Positions 26,935 through 36,260 of a DNA stretch of 64,000 nt are shown one piece after another. The notes beneath the pieces were generated by a model. The model was not told the origin of the DNA. It did not search any database and saw nothing but the letters and a program-made list of their open reading frames with translations. Location of the stretch: the NCBI GenBank assembly GCA_021738725.1, contig JAIPBE010000009.1:1-64000 (forward strand). Reading direction: 5' to 3'. Every line of letters starts with the position of its first letter. Within the stretch, counting starts at the first letter, position 1. The DNA comes from Saprospiraceae bacterium. GTDB lineage: Bacteria > Bacteroidota > Bacteroidia > Chitinophagales > Saprospiraceae. A program made the translations under genes and the position numbers.

Positions 26935-28169
26935 TTTCTAAATAAGATCAATAGCACAGGATCAGCCCCCCGGCCCTCATCCCTCGGGCAAACCGACAAC
27001 GGATAACTGACAGGGGAAATCCCAAATGACAAATCCCAAATCCCAAACCCGCCTCTCGGCGGCCAGGCAAGAACCAAATCCCAAAAACGAATGTCCGAAA
27101 CGGGTGAGTCGGCTACTTTGTCTTACCCTCCTTTCGCTAATTATTCCATCCCCGAACCAAGTTGAACGAATATCACGTTCGACCTTGAACCCAGACGATC
27201 CCGCCCCAGTGGGATGTCTGGATCCAGACTTTTCACTGAAGGTGAAACGTCTGGGCGGCTAAGCGTTGTATTCTGAGGTCAAACCAACAACTGACAACTC
27301 CTGCCTGCCGGCAGGGATAACTGACAACAGTCCCCCGAATGCGAATTGAAAAAAATAAACCGTTCATGCCGGTGTCTCACCGGCATCCCGGAGGCTGGTC
27401 ACTCTTGTACGGATTGACTGGTAATGATACTATCGTCGGTGTCGCACCGACAACCGGATCTGGATCGAAGACCTTGCGCCTTAGCTTCTTTGCGAATCAT
27501 TCGTCCAGCTTCGGCTGGCAAACGCTTCACCTTCTTTTCGAAATAACCCAATCACTCAATCACGAAATAACATCATCCGCCTTCAAGAAACCGACAAGCG
27601 ACAGGGGAAATACCAAAACACAAGTACCAAATCCCAAATAAACCTCAAATCTCAAATGCCAATGACCAAAACAGTTAGCGAATGTTTAGATCAAACGAAT
27701 TTGCCATTACCCATTACCCCTTACCCATTACCCATTACCCAATACCGAACCAGGAATCCGGAATCCCTCTCCAAACTGACAAGCGACAGGGGAAATACCA
27801 AAACACAAGTACCAAATCCCAAATAAACCTCAAATCTCAAATGCCAATGACCAAACAGGTAGCGAATGTTTAGATCAAACGAATTTGCCATTACCCATTA
27901 CCCAATACCCAATACCCATTACCCAATACCGAATCTGGAATCCGGAATCCCCCTCCAAACCGACAACCGACAGGGGAAATACCAAAACACAAGTACCAAA
28001 TCCCAAATAAACCTCAAATCTTAAATGCCAATGACCAAAACAGTTAGCGAATGTTTAGATCAAACGAATTTGCCATTACCCATTACCCAATACCCAATAC
28101 CGAACCAGGAATCCCTCTCCAAACTGACAACCGACAACGGACAACTGACAACTGACAACTGAGAACCGA
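26935..28169. repeat. Gap with micro-repeats, a double-hairpin element and three 185-bp tandem copies
   Basis: 1.2 kb without a gene. 27000-27090 and later hold words such as AAATCCCAAATGACAAATCC and CAACTGACAACTGACAAC. A double-hairpin element lies at 27188-27259. From about 27585 to 28130 a unit of about 165-185 bases occurs three times (27589-27774, 27775-27957, 27958-28125), each reading GACAGGGGAAATACC, CAAATAAACCTCAAATC, CAGTTAGCGAATGTTTAG, CAAACGAATTTGCC, a variable run of CATTACCC/CAATACC words, then AGGAATCC. CCGGTGTCTCACCGG (27368-27382) is a hairpin. Confidence 0.85.
27188..27259 (+). repeat. CCAGAC/GTCTGG double-hairpin element, copy 1
   Basis: Two adjacent hairpins that meet at GTCTGGATCCAGAC. 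The first is CCAGAC-G-ATCCC / GGGAT-GTCTGG, the second is CCAGAC-TTTTCAC / GTGAAA-C-GTCTGG. Other copies are at 30577-30636, 32228-32286 and 56325-56396. Confidence 0.8.
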
Positions 28170-30188
28170 TCACATTCCTTCTATCAAATCATCATCCACC
28201 AGATTCGGCAACGTAACACTCAGCCGTGGTTCCGCTTCCATCGCTCGCTTGATAGCCCAGATTGCTTCATCATTCCGCGCCCAGGACCTCCGGGCTATGC
28301 CATTGTTGACATCCCAGTGCAGCATCATCGACAGTCGCCGATCTGCCGCATCCGTACCATCCAGCACCATGCCGAAGCCTCCGTTGATCACCTCTCCCCA
28401 GCCGACACCACCGCCATTGTGCAGGCTCACCCAGGTCGCACCCCGGAAAGCATCCCCGACGAAGTTCTGGACCGCCATATCCGCGGTGAAACGTGAACCA
28501 TCGTAAATATTCGCCGTCTCCCGGTAGGGTGAATCTGTACCCGACACATCATGGTGATCGCGACCCAGGACCACCGGCCCCTTCAGCCGACCCTCCCGGA
28601 TGGCATGGTTAAATGCCTTGGCGATGCGTGTCCGCCCTTCCGCATCCGCATACAGAATGCGAGACTTGGATCCGACCAGGGGAATATTCTCATCAGCAGC
28701 TCGTATCCAGATCAGGTTGTCTTTCAACTGCCCCTTGATGTCATCCGGTGCAGCCGCATACATCTCTTCCAGGATGTCTCCTGCCAGCCGATCGGTGAGA
28801 TCCAGGTCCGCCTTCTCTCCGGAACAGCAGACCCAGCGGAATGGTCCAAACCCGTAATCAAAGCACATCGGCCCCATAATGTCTTCGACATAGGAGGCAT
28901 ATTTATAAAGTCCCTTCTCCTGGTCCTTCCAGACATCCGCATCGCTGTCTCCCGCCTCTTTCAGGAAGGCATTGCCATAATCCCAGAAGTACATACCCCT
29001 ATCCGCCATCGCATTTATAGCACGGACATGTCGCCGCAACGAGTCGCGCACAGCGGCCATAAACATGGTCTTGTTCTCGATCAACAAGGCTTTCGCATCT
29101 TCATAGCTGTAGCCAGCGGGACAGTATCCCAGATCATCAATATTGTGGAGCGAGGTCTGATCTGATCCCAACTCTATGAAGACTTTTTCCTTGACCAGCT
29201 TTTCCCACAGATCCACCACATTGCCGTGATAAACCAGGGCGATCGCTTCCTTTTCTTTCCGGCAGTGGTCGATCCGATCCAGTAAGGCATCCAGGTCGAC
29301 ATAGACATTGTCCCGGAGGATATACCCGTCATTGATCCGCTGTTCCACGGTCAGTCCATCCACCTCTGCAATGACACCTACTGCACCAGTGATGATCGCC
29401 GCCAGGGCCTGTGCACCCGACATCCCTCCTAGCCCCGAAGTGAGGTAGACCTTGCCTCGCAGATCATCCTTGCCCAGACCGTGCAGGCGGCCTGCATTCA
29501 ACAGGGTGATGGTCGTACCATGCACGATACCCTGGGGCCCGATGTACATATAGGAGCCGGCAGTCATCTGCCCATACTGGGTGACACCCAGGGCATTGTA
29601 TTTGTTCCAGTCGTCCTTTTTGGAATAGTTGGGGACCATCATGCCATTGGTGACCACCACGCGCGGAGCCTCGGAATGGGATGGGAATAATCCCATCGGA
29701 TGACCGGAGTACATCACCAAGGTCTGCTCCTCGGTCAAAGTGGCGAGGTAGTACATGGTCAGCCGGTATTGGGCCCAGTTCTGGAAAACGGCCCCATTTC
29801 CCCCGTAGGTGATCAGTTCATGCGGGTGTTTGGCGACCAGCGGGTCCAGATTGTTCTGGATCATCAGCATGATCGCTGCAGCCTGCTGGCATTTGGCCGG
29901 GTAATCCGTGATCGGCCGGGCTACCATTGTATAGGTGGGCCTGAATCGATGCATGTAGATGCGTCCGTACTTCTTCAGTTCCTCAGCAAACTCCGGGGCC
30001 AGGACAGCATGATGTTTTTTCGGAAAATACCGCAGGGCATTGCGCAGGGCCAGTTTGCGGTCATCCTCACTCAGGTCCTGAATATTCCGGATGGGCGCAT
30101 GACTGACCTGCGTGTCATATACGGCCACCGGTGGCAACTCGGCAGGAATGCCCTGAAGGATGTCTTGCTGAAAATCGTGGAGGTTCAT
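28170..30188 (-). CDS. hutU: Urocanate hydratase
   Basis: 672 residues from the ATG at 30188. A longer frame to 30266 is unlikely because a TATCTTTG promoter box lies inside it (30210-30217). It hydrates urocanate to imidazolone propionate in histidine breakdown, with tightly bound NAD+. Family marks: LITYGGNGAVFQNWAQY (about 124-140), YSGHPMGLFPS, GLGGMSGAQ in the dinucleotide domain, and FDYGFGPFRWVCCSG with the active-site cysteine region (about 465-480). The length matches the long (about 660-residue) form of the enzyme rather than the 550-residue form. No other hut gene is in the window. Confidence 0.95.
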   Translation of the reverse strand: MNLHDFQQDILQGIPAELPPVAVYDTQVSHAPIRNIQDLSEDDRKLALRNALRYFPKKHHAVLAPEFAEELKKYGRIYMHRFRPTYTMVARPITDYPAKCQQAAAIMLMIQNNLDPLVAKHPHELITYGGNGAVFQNWAQYRLTMYYLATLTEEQTLVMYSGHPMGLFPSHSEAPRVVVTNGMMVPNYSKKDDWNKYNALGVTQYGQMTAGSYMYIGPQGIVHGTTITLLNAGRLHGLGKDDLRGKVYLTSGLGGMSGAQALAAIITGAVGVIAEVDGLTVEQRINDGYILRDNVYVDLDALLDRIDHCRKEKEAIALVYHGNVVDLWEKLVKEKVFIELGSDQTSLHNIDDLGYCPAGYSYEDAKALLIENKTMFMAAVRDSLRRHVRAINAMADRGMYFWDYGNAFLKEAGDSDADVWKDQEKGLYKYASYVEDIMGPMCFDYGFGPFRWVCCSGEKADLDLTDRLAGDILEEMYAAAPDDIKGQLKDNLIWIRAADENIPLVGSKSRILYADAEGRTRIAKAFNHAIREGRLKGPVVLGRDHHDVSGTDSPYRETANIYDGSRFTADMAVQNFVGDAFRGATWVSLHNGGGVGWGEVINGGFGMVLDGTDAADRRLSMMLHWDVNNGIARRSWARNDEAIWAIKRAMEAEPRLSVTLPNLVDDDLIEGM

Positions 30189-30209
30189 CGTCTGTACATC
30201 TTGGTCCGG

Positions 30210-30217
30210 CAAAGATA
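30210..30217 (-). promoter_or_regulatory. Bacteroidota -7 box of hutU
   Basis: TATCTTTG on the minus strand, 21 bases before the ATG at 30188. It decides between the two possible starts of hutU. Confidence 0.6.
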
Positions 30218-30576
30218 GCCAGGCTTTTGCCTTTCGCATTTCGCCATTCGCCGTTCGCCAACGCACTCAAGCGAATCGCGAACCATCCAGGGTCCTCGGG
30301 GCGAATCGCACCTCCAACCTGCCCCTCAACGGCTCAACTCCATAACGCAACTCATAACCTCATAACCTCCTCCCTCATAACCGTCAACAGCGGCTTCCTG
30401 TTTGAGATTAGCAGTATCACCCCTACGGGGCTCCTGATTCTTCGCCAATAAATTTGCTATAAACGTTGCACCCCTACAGGGCGCTTAGCATGGATTCGAA
30501 TCCGAACGGCATTGGATTTTCGAAATATCGCAATAACTCAATAACCCAATAACCTCATTGTCCTGCTGCCATCCGA

Positions 30577-30636
30577 ACCCAGACGCTTGCGGTCTGGATC
30601 CAGACATTCGCCACCAGGCGAATCGTCTGGGCGCCG
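30577..30636 (+). repeat. Double-hairpin element, copy 2
   Basis: First hairpin CCAGAC-GCTTGCG-GTCTGG with a short arm, second CCAGAC-ATTCGCC / GGCGAAT-C-GTCTGG. The second stem differs in sequence from copy 1 but stays paired. Confidence 0.75.
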
Positions 30637-32227
30637 AACACCGAACGCCTTCCTCCTCGACGCCTCTACTCTTCGACTTTCGAAATAACCCAATAACGAA
30701 ATCACGCCTTAACGTAAAATGGCCCCGTAGGGGTCAAACGATTATAGCAGGCCAGGTCAGGAAATGAAGGCGGCCCCGTCGGGGTCGAACTGCAACCGCC
30801 AAACGCCTTCCCTCAATATCACATCTAATTGAATAGCCAAGCCAGAGGAATCCTTATCTACGGAATAAAAGTTTCAACCCCACCGGGCGCTTAGTATGGA
30901 TTCGAATCCGAACGGCATTGGATTTTCGAAATAACTCAATAACCCAATAACGAAATCACACCTTAACGTAAAATGGCCCCGTAGGGGTCAAACGATTATA
31001 GCAGACCAGGTCTGGAAATGAAGGCGGCCCCGTCGGGGTCGAACTGCAACCGCCAAACGCCTTCCCTTAATATCACATCTAATTGAATACCCAAGCCAGA
31101 GGAATCCTTATCTACGGAATAAAAGTTTCAACCCCCCGGGCGCTTAGCATGGATTCAAATCCGAACGGCATTGCATTTTCGCAATAACGCAATAGCGAAA
31201 TAGCTCCATAACGCCATAACCCCACTCATAACCTCCTTGCCCCACCTTTCCGAATACCGAATACCGAACACCGAACACCGCCTCCATAACTCCATAATTC
31301 CATAACGAAATAACCTCCTTGCCAGGCCATCCGAGCGCCGAATACCGAATACCGGACACCGCCTCCATAACTCCATAACTCCATAACTCCATAACGAAAT
31401 AGCCTCCTTGCCCGGCCCTCCGATCACCGAACACCGAATACCGAACGCCTCCACCTCATGGCCCCGCAGGGGTCAAACGATTATAGCAGGCCAGGTCAGG
31501 AAATGAAGGCGGCCCCGTCGGGGTCGAACTGCAACCGCCAAACGCCTTCCCTCAATATCACATCTAATTGAATACCCAAGCCAGAGGAATCCTTATCTAC
31601 GGAATAAAAGTTTCAACCCCACCGGGCGCTTAGCCTGGATTCGAATCCGAACGGCATTGCATTTTCGCAATAACGCAATAACGAAATAGCTCCATAACGC
31701 CATAACCCCACTCATAACCTCCTTGCCCCACCTTTCCGAATACCGAATACCGAACACCGAACACCGCCTCCAAACGCCTTCCCTCAAAATCTCATCTAAT
31801 TGAATATCCAACAGCGGCTTCCTGTTTGAGATTAGCAGTATCACCCCTACGGGGCTCCTGATTCTTCGCCAACAAATTTGCTATAAACGTTGCACCCCTA
31901 CAGGGCGCTTGGCATGGATTCGAATCCGAACGGCATTGCATTTTCGAAATAACGCAATAACGAAATAGCTCCATAACGCCATAACCCCACTCATAACCTC
32001 CTTGCCCCACCTTTCCGAATACCGAATACCGAACACCGAACACCGCCTCCAAACGCCTTCCCTCAATATCACATCTAATTGAATACCCAAGCCAGAGGAA
32101 TCCTTATCTACGGAATAAAAGTTTCAACTCCACCGGGCGCTTAGCATGGATTCGAATCCGACCGGCATTGCATTTTCGAAATATCGCAATAACTCAATAA
32201 CGAAATAACCTCCTTACCCTGCCCCCC

Positions 32228-32286
32228 GAACCCAGACGCGTGCGGTCTGGATCCAGACATTCACCAACAGGCGAATCGTCTGGGCG
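32228..32286 (+). repeat. Double-hairpin element, copy 3
   Basis: CCAGAC-GCGTGCG-GTCTGG, then CCAGAC-ATTCACC / GGCGAAT-C-GTCTGG with one mispair. Close to copy 2. Confidence 0.75.
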
Positions 32287-32375
32287 CCGAATACCGAATG
32301 CCTTCCTCCCCGCGTTAATCTTCTCTTAATCTGCCCTTTCCAGCAAAGATTCTTAGGAGAGTTCCGTTTTCCCCT

Positions 32376-32383
32376 TAACTTTG
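32376..32383 (+). promoter_or_regulatory. Bacteroidota -7 box of the bamD operon
   Basis: TAACTTTG, seven bases before the bamD ATG at 32391. Transcription would start at or just before the start codon. Confidence 0.65.
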
Positions 32384-32390
32384 CAGGCTT

Positions 32391-33185
32391 ATGAGATTGA
32401 GGATCCTTGGCATCAGCCTATTACTAGTCGTTTTCGCCAGTTGTAAATCAGACTTTGAACGCGTCCGCCTCAGTGGTGACACGCAACTGATATACGACAA
32501 GGGCATCGCCCTGTTCGAAAAAGGGGAGTACCAGAAGGCTCAAACCCTCTTCGAGCTGATTATCAACAGCTTCCGAGGGCAAAAAGAGGCAGAAGACCTC
32601 TATTTCAAGTATGCCTACACTCATTATCATTTGAAGAATTACATCCTTGCGTCGTACTACTTCAAGAACTTTTCCACCACATATTCCCTCAGTACGTTGA
32701 AGGAAGAAGCCGACTTTATGGCGGCCTTTTCCAACTACCGGATGTCACCCCAATTTCGACTGGAACAGTCGTTTACACAGAAAGCGATCGACGGTTTACA
32801 GGATTTTGTCAATACCTATCCCAGGAGTGAGCGCGTAGCGGAGTGCAACCAGCTGATTGATGGGCTTCGTGCCAAGTTGGAAAAGAAAGCCTTCGCTGAA
32901 GCCAAACTCTACTACGACCTTCGCCAATACCAGGCCGCCCTCCACACCTTTGAGAACCTTCTCAAAGACTTTCCGGAGACCAAGGATGCCGAATTTATCC
33001 GCTATCTGATGGTTGACGCAGCATTCGCCTGGGCTGAAAACAGCGTGGTCGATAAAAAAGCCGAACGTTACGAGAAGACCCTGGAATTTGCCAGGCTCTT
33101 CCGTGCAAAATATCCGAGCAGTACGTACAGCGAAGAACTGTCTCGTACCGAATCTGAAACCAGGAAAGCTTTAAACACAATCTGA
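32391..33185 (+). CDS. bamD: Outer-membrane protein assembly lipoprotein BamD
   Basis: 264 residues. Lipoprotein signal with lipobox VFASC (Cys18), then TPR-like helices: LIYDKGIALFEKGEYQKAQTLFE (about 33-55), FKYAYTHYHLKNYILASYYF (about 70-90), AKLYYDLRQYQAALHTFENLL (about 175-195). It is the periplasmic partner of BamA in inserting beta-barrels into the outer membrane. It heads the typical Bacteroidota order bamD-rpoZ-coaBC-porD; rpoZ follows after three bases. Confidence 0.93.
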   Translation: MRLRILGISLLLVVFASCKSDFERVRLSGDTQLIYDKGIALFEKGEYQKAQTLFELIINSFRGQKEAEDLYFKYAYTHYHLKNYILASYYFKNFSTTYSLSTLKEEADFMAAFSNYRMSPQFRLEQSFTQKAIDGLQDFVNTYPRSERVAECNQLIDGLRAKLEKKAFAEAKLYYDLRQYQAALHTFENLLKDFPETKDAEFIRYLMVDAAFAWAENSVVDKKAERYEKTLEFARLFRAKYPSSTYSEELSRTESETRKALNTI

Positions 33186-33188
33186 TCC

Positions 33189-33527
33189 ATGTCCGACCTA
33201 AAAAGTAAGTACCAGGGTGTTGACCCCCATCTCAAAGCACTCCAGATCGAGCGCCTTGTTGAGAAGACCGGTAATATCTACGAGTCTCTTGCCATTATCA
33301 GCAAGCGGTCCCGGCAGGTAGCCGTGGATATGAAGAAGGAACTCCACGACAAGTTGGAAGAGTTTGCCGTTCATACCGAGACCATCGAAGAGGTCCAGGA
33401 GAACAAAGAGCAGATCGAGATATCCAAGGTCTATGAAAAGCTCCCCAATCCAGCGATTATCAGCATGCAGGAATTCATGGAAGATGAACTGCATATCCGC
33501 TATAAGGAAGAGACACCGGAGGAATAA
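33189..33527 (+). CDS. rpoZ: RNA polymerase omega subunit
   Basis: 112 residues. Omega is a small structural subunit of RNA polymerase. The Bacteroidota form shows VEKTGNIYESLAIISKRSRQVA (about residues 20-41), matching the conserved 'N.ye....ia.RArqi' core, with an acidic C-terminal tail. Its place between bamD (3 bases) and coaBC (about 20 bases) is the usual one in this phylum. Confidence 0.9.
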   Translation: MSDLKSKYQGVDPHLKALQIERLVEKTGNIYESLAIISKRSRQVAVDMKKELHDKLEEFAVHTETIEEVQENKEQIEISKVYEKLPNPAIISMQEFMEDELHIRYKEETPEE

Positions 33528-33547
33528 TCCTCCCGGTGACTACGCCT

Positions 33548-34753
33548 ATGTCTGCCCTTCAGGGAAAACGAATTATTCTCGGTGTGACAGGCAGCATCGC
33601 TGCCTATAAATCCGCCTTCCTGACCCGTCTGCTGGTCAAGGCTGGCGCAGAGGTCCGTGTGATCATGACCCATGCCGCGACCCAATTCGTCAGTGCACTC
33701 ACCCTGGGCACCCTCTCCAAAAATCCCGTCCATACCGATATCATGGATGAGGGGCAATGGAACAACCATGTCGAAATGGGCCTTTGGGCAGATCGGATCA
33801 TGGTGGCTCCGGCAACCGCCAACACCCTGGCAAGCATGGCCAACGGCATATGCGATGACCTGCTTCTAGCCGTCATTCTATCTGCTCGCTGCCCGGTCAT
33901 GGTCGCTCCGGCGATGGACCTGGATATGTGGACCCACCCCGCCACACGACGGAACATGGAAACCCTCCAGGCGGATGGCATCCGATTGATCCCAGTCGGC
34001 GATGGCGAATTAGCCAGCGGACTGGTGGGTCCCGGGCGCATGGCAGAACCGGAGGAGATCATCGCCTTTCTGGAACAGGACCTGGCCACAACCCAGGATC
34101 TGCTTGGCAAAACCATCCTGGTGACCGCCGGACCGACTCAAGAGGCCCTCGATCCAGTGCGCTACCTGACCAATCACTCCAGCGGAAAAATGGGCGTTGC
34201 TCTGGCAGAGGAACTGGTCCGCAGAGGGGCTCTGGTCCATCTGCTATTGGGTCCTGTGGACATCCTCCCGACCCATCCGAACATCCAGGTGGTGCCCATC
34301 ACCACGGCACGCGACCTCCTCGCGGCCTCCGAACGGATCTTTCCCGGTTGCGATGCGGGCATTCTCGCTGCCGCCGTGGCAGATTATCGTCCCGCCACCG
34401 AAGCCAAAGAGAAGATCAAAAAAACCGGAAATAACGACACACTTTCCCTCGACCTGGTTCGTAACCCGGATATCGCCGCCACCCTGGGAGCGACAAAAAG
34501 ACCCGATCAGGTATTGGTCGGCTTTGCCCTGGAGACAACCAATGAACTGGAGTATGCCCGCAAGAAACTGGTAGCCAAGAATTTTGACTTCATCGTCCTC
34601 AATTCCCTGCGCGATCCAGGCGCCGGCTTTGCCGGCGATACCAACAAGATCAGCCTCGTCTTCCCAAAAGGCGAACCACAATCTTTCGACCTCAAGTCCA
34701 AAACCGCAGTAGCCACAGATATTGTCAATGCCCTCGCCTCCTTATTGAAGTAG
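33548..34753 (+). CDS. coaBC: Phosphopantothenoylcysteine decarboxylase / phosphopantothenate-cysteine ligase
   Basis: 401 residues from the ATG at 33548; a GTG at 33536 is the alternative. It is a bifunctional coenzyme A enzyme. The N-terminal flavoprotein CoaC part has GVTGSIAAYKSA (about 11-22), the active-site-type His in WNNHVEMG, ATANTLASMANG, and PAMDLDMW with the substrate clamp residues (about 123-130). The C-terminal CoaB part starts at ILVTAGPTQEALDPVRYLTN (about 180-199) followed by SSGKMG, with later AAVADYRP and LVRNPDI. It is third in the bamD operon. Confidence 0.95.
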   Translation: MSALQGKRIILGVTGSIAAYKSAFLTRLLVKAGAEVRVIMTHAATQFVSALTLGTLSKNPVHTDIMDEGQWNNHVEMGLWADRIMVAPATANTLASMANGICDDLLLAVILSARCPVMVAPAMDLDMWTHPATRRNMETLQADGIRLIPVGDGELASGLVGPGRMAEPEEIIAFLEQDLATTQDLLGKTILVTAGPTQEALDPVRYLTNHSSGKMGVALAEELVRRGALVHLLLGPVDILPTHPNIQVVPITTARDLLAASERIFPGCDAGILAAAVADYRPATEAKEKIKKTGNNDTLSLDLVRNPDIAATLGATKRPDQVLVGFALETTNELEYARKKLVAKNFDFIVLNSLRDPGAGFAGDTNKISLVFPKGEPQSFDLKSKTAVATDIVNALASLLK

Positions 34754-36211
34754 GTATCCCATCTCTACCCTTCCAGCCTGGAAGGACACCACTACCAGAT
34801 CTGCGAGTTTGCATCTGGTCGTTTCACCCCTTCTCAAAGTCTCACAGTCCCACTGTCTGACGGTCTAATCCAACTTACCATTTTCTTATTTCTCATTCCG
34901 GCGGTGGGCAGGTATACCTCATTTCTGATTTCACCCACCACTGCGGGCAGGGGCATCTGTTCTTCTTTTCAAGGACAAATTCTCTTCTTCTTAATGCCTT
35001 GAATGTTAACTATGGTCAACCGATTGAGGGTTCTTCAACCCCTTCAGGGTTGTACTGAGCAGGACATTGAACCCCGGGTTGCACCCGGGGCTATTCTATT
35101 GAACCCTTCCAGGGTTCTTCGCTAATGATTTTGGATCTTCCATTATTCTCACGATCCGTTGTAAATGGCCTTCCGTTTCGCCAACAGTGTTCTTGGCATC
35201 TGGCAAAGGGTTAATGGTTATCCCTGATTCCTGCGATCCTGGTTTCTCCCTCCTGTGGTGGGCAGGCATTTTTATTCCCTCCATCTGGCCCACAGTCTCA
35301 AAGTCTCACAGTCCTTTCCGACTTCCGACTTCCGCTTTCCCACTTCCGCCTTCATTCCTCATCCAATCTCAGAGTCCCAAAGTCTCAAAGTCTCACAGTC
35401 TCAAAGTCCCACTTTCTCATTCCTGCGTTCCTGGTTTCTCATTCCTGATTCCCTTCACCTGTCCCACAGTCTCAAAGTCCCACTTTCTCATTCCTGGTTC
35501 CTGGTTCCTAATTCCCTTAGTCTCTTCGTCACTCCGTCTCTTCGTCAAATTCCTGATTTCTGATTCCCTTCACCTGTCCCACAGTCTCAAAGTCTCACAG
35601 TCCTTTCCGACTTCCGACTTCCGCTTTCCCACTTCCGCCTTCATTCCTCATCCAATCTCAGAGTCCCAAAGTCTCAAAGTCTCACAGTCTCAAAGTCCCA
35701 CTTCCTCATTCCTGCGTTCCTGGTTTCTCATTCTTCATTTCCCATTCCTTATTCCTGATTCATTTCCCACCGTCTCGAAGTCTCTCCTCAACTCCTCCAC
35801 TCCTTCACTCCTGGTCCTCCGTCTTCGATTCCAGTAGAAACTTATTGCGCCCCTTCAGGGCTCTGATGTCTGGTTTATCCTTTTCGTTGGGCCCTGCCCA
35901 ACGCTGAGGTATTCCGCCCCTTCAGGGCTTGCTGCCTGGTATCTGGTCGAACCACAGGTTCCTCCCGTAACGACGGGCAAGCATTCCTGATTCCTGCGTT
36001 CCTGGTTCCTGATTCCCTTCACCAGTCCCAAAGTCTCACTGTCTCAAAGTCCCACAGTCCCAAAGACCCTCCTCTCAAAACCTCATAACCTCCCAACTCA
36101 CAACCTCACTTTGGCACTTCTCTTGCAACTTGAAAAGTGAATCCCGGTTATACTTTCCAGGAAGAATCCTCGTTTCATGCAATGTGTCCCGCTTGTTTCA
36201 ACAGGACAAGC
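34754..36211. repeat. 1.4-kb gap with CTCAAAGTC / TTCCTGATTCC micro-repeats
   Basis: No gene. Palindromic words AACCCTTCCAGGGTT, CCCCTTCAGGG and CCCGGGTTGCACCCGGG occur (35030-35115, 35850-35930). A block of about 120 bases starting CACAGTCTCAAAGTCTCACA and running through ACTTCCGACTTCCGC to AAAGTCCCAC is present twice nearly identically (35289-35410 and 35579-35700). Around it lie runs of CTCATTCCTG, GGTTCCTGATTCCC and CACCTGTCCCACAG. Reverse complements of the same words form the gap at 55.5-56.2 kb. It splits coaBC from porD, which normally sit closer. Confidence 0.85.
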
Positions 36212-36219
36212 TAGATTTG
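36212..36219 (+). promoter_or_regulatory. Bacteroidota promoter of porD
   Basis: TAGATTTG with a TTG at 36193-36195, sixteen bases upstream, matching the -33/-7 spacing of the phylum. It suggests porD has its own transcript after being separated from coaBC by repeats. Confidence 0.55.
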
Positions 36220-36260
36220 CACAATCTGCCGGATACCGGCAATGGTTAATGTCTGCTAAG

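Larger units (their letters stand above)
30267..32375. repeat. 2.1-kb composite of four interleaved dispersed repeat families
   Basis: No gene. Family A contains GGGCGCTTAGCATGG followed by GATTCGAATCCGAACGGCAT and TTTTCGAAATAAC; it occurs six times (about 30475, 30885, 31132, 31618, 31902, 32135). Family B, about 170 bases with GGCCCCGTAGGGGTCAAACG and GGCGGCCCCGTCGGGGTC, ends in GGAATAAAAGTTTCAACC; it is near-complete at 30709, 30962 and 31457 and partial at 31772 and 32050. Family C has CAACAGCGGCTTCCTGTTTG (30386, 31809). Family D has CGCCATAACCCCACTCATAA (31210, 31696, 31977). Two double-hairpin elements lie at 30577 and 32228. A diverged, inverted family A copy is at about 55318-55405. 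Confidence 0.9.

Noticed and set aside
28551-29165. 204-codon open frame on the plus strand
   Set aside because: Antisense to hutU, whose frame is complete and conserved.
30486-30520. tRNA T-loop-like GATTCGAATCC
   Set aside because: It is part of a palindromic dispersed repeat; no acceptor or anticodon stem was found around it.
30267-32375. CRISPR-like array
   Set aside because: Repeats are long, of several families and in varying order, with no uniform spacers and no cas genes.
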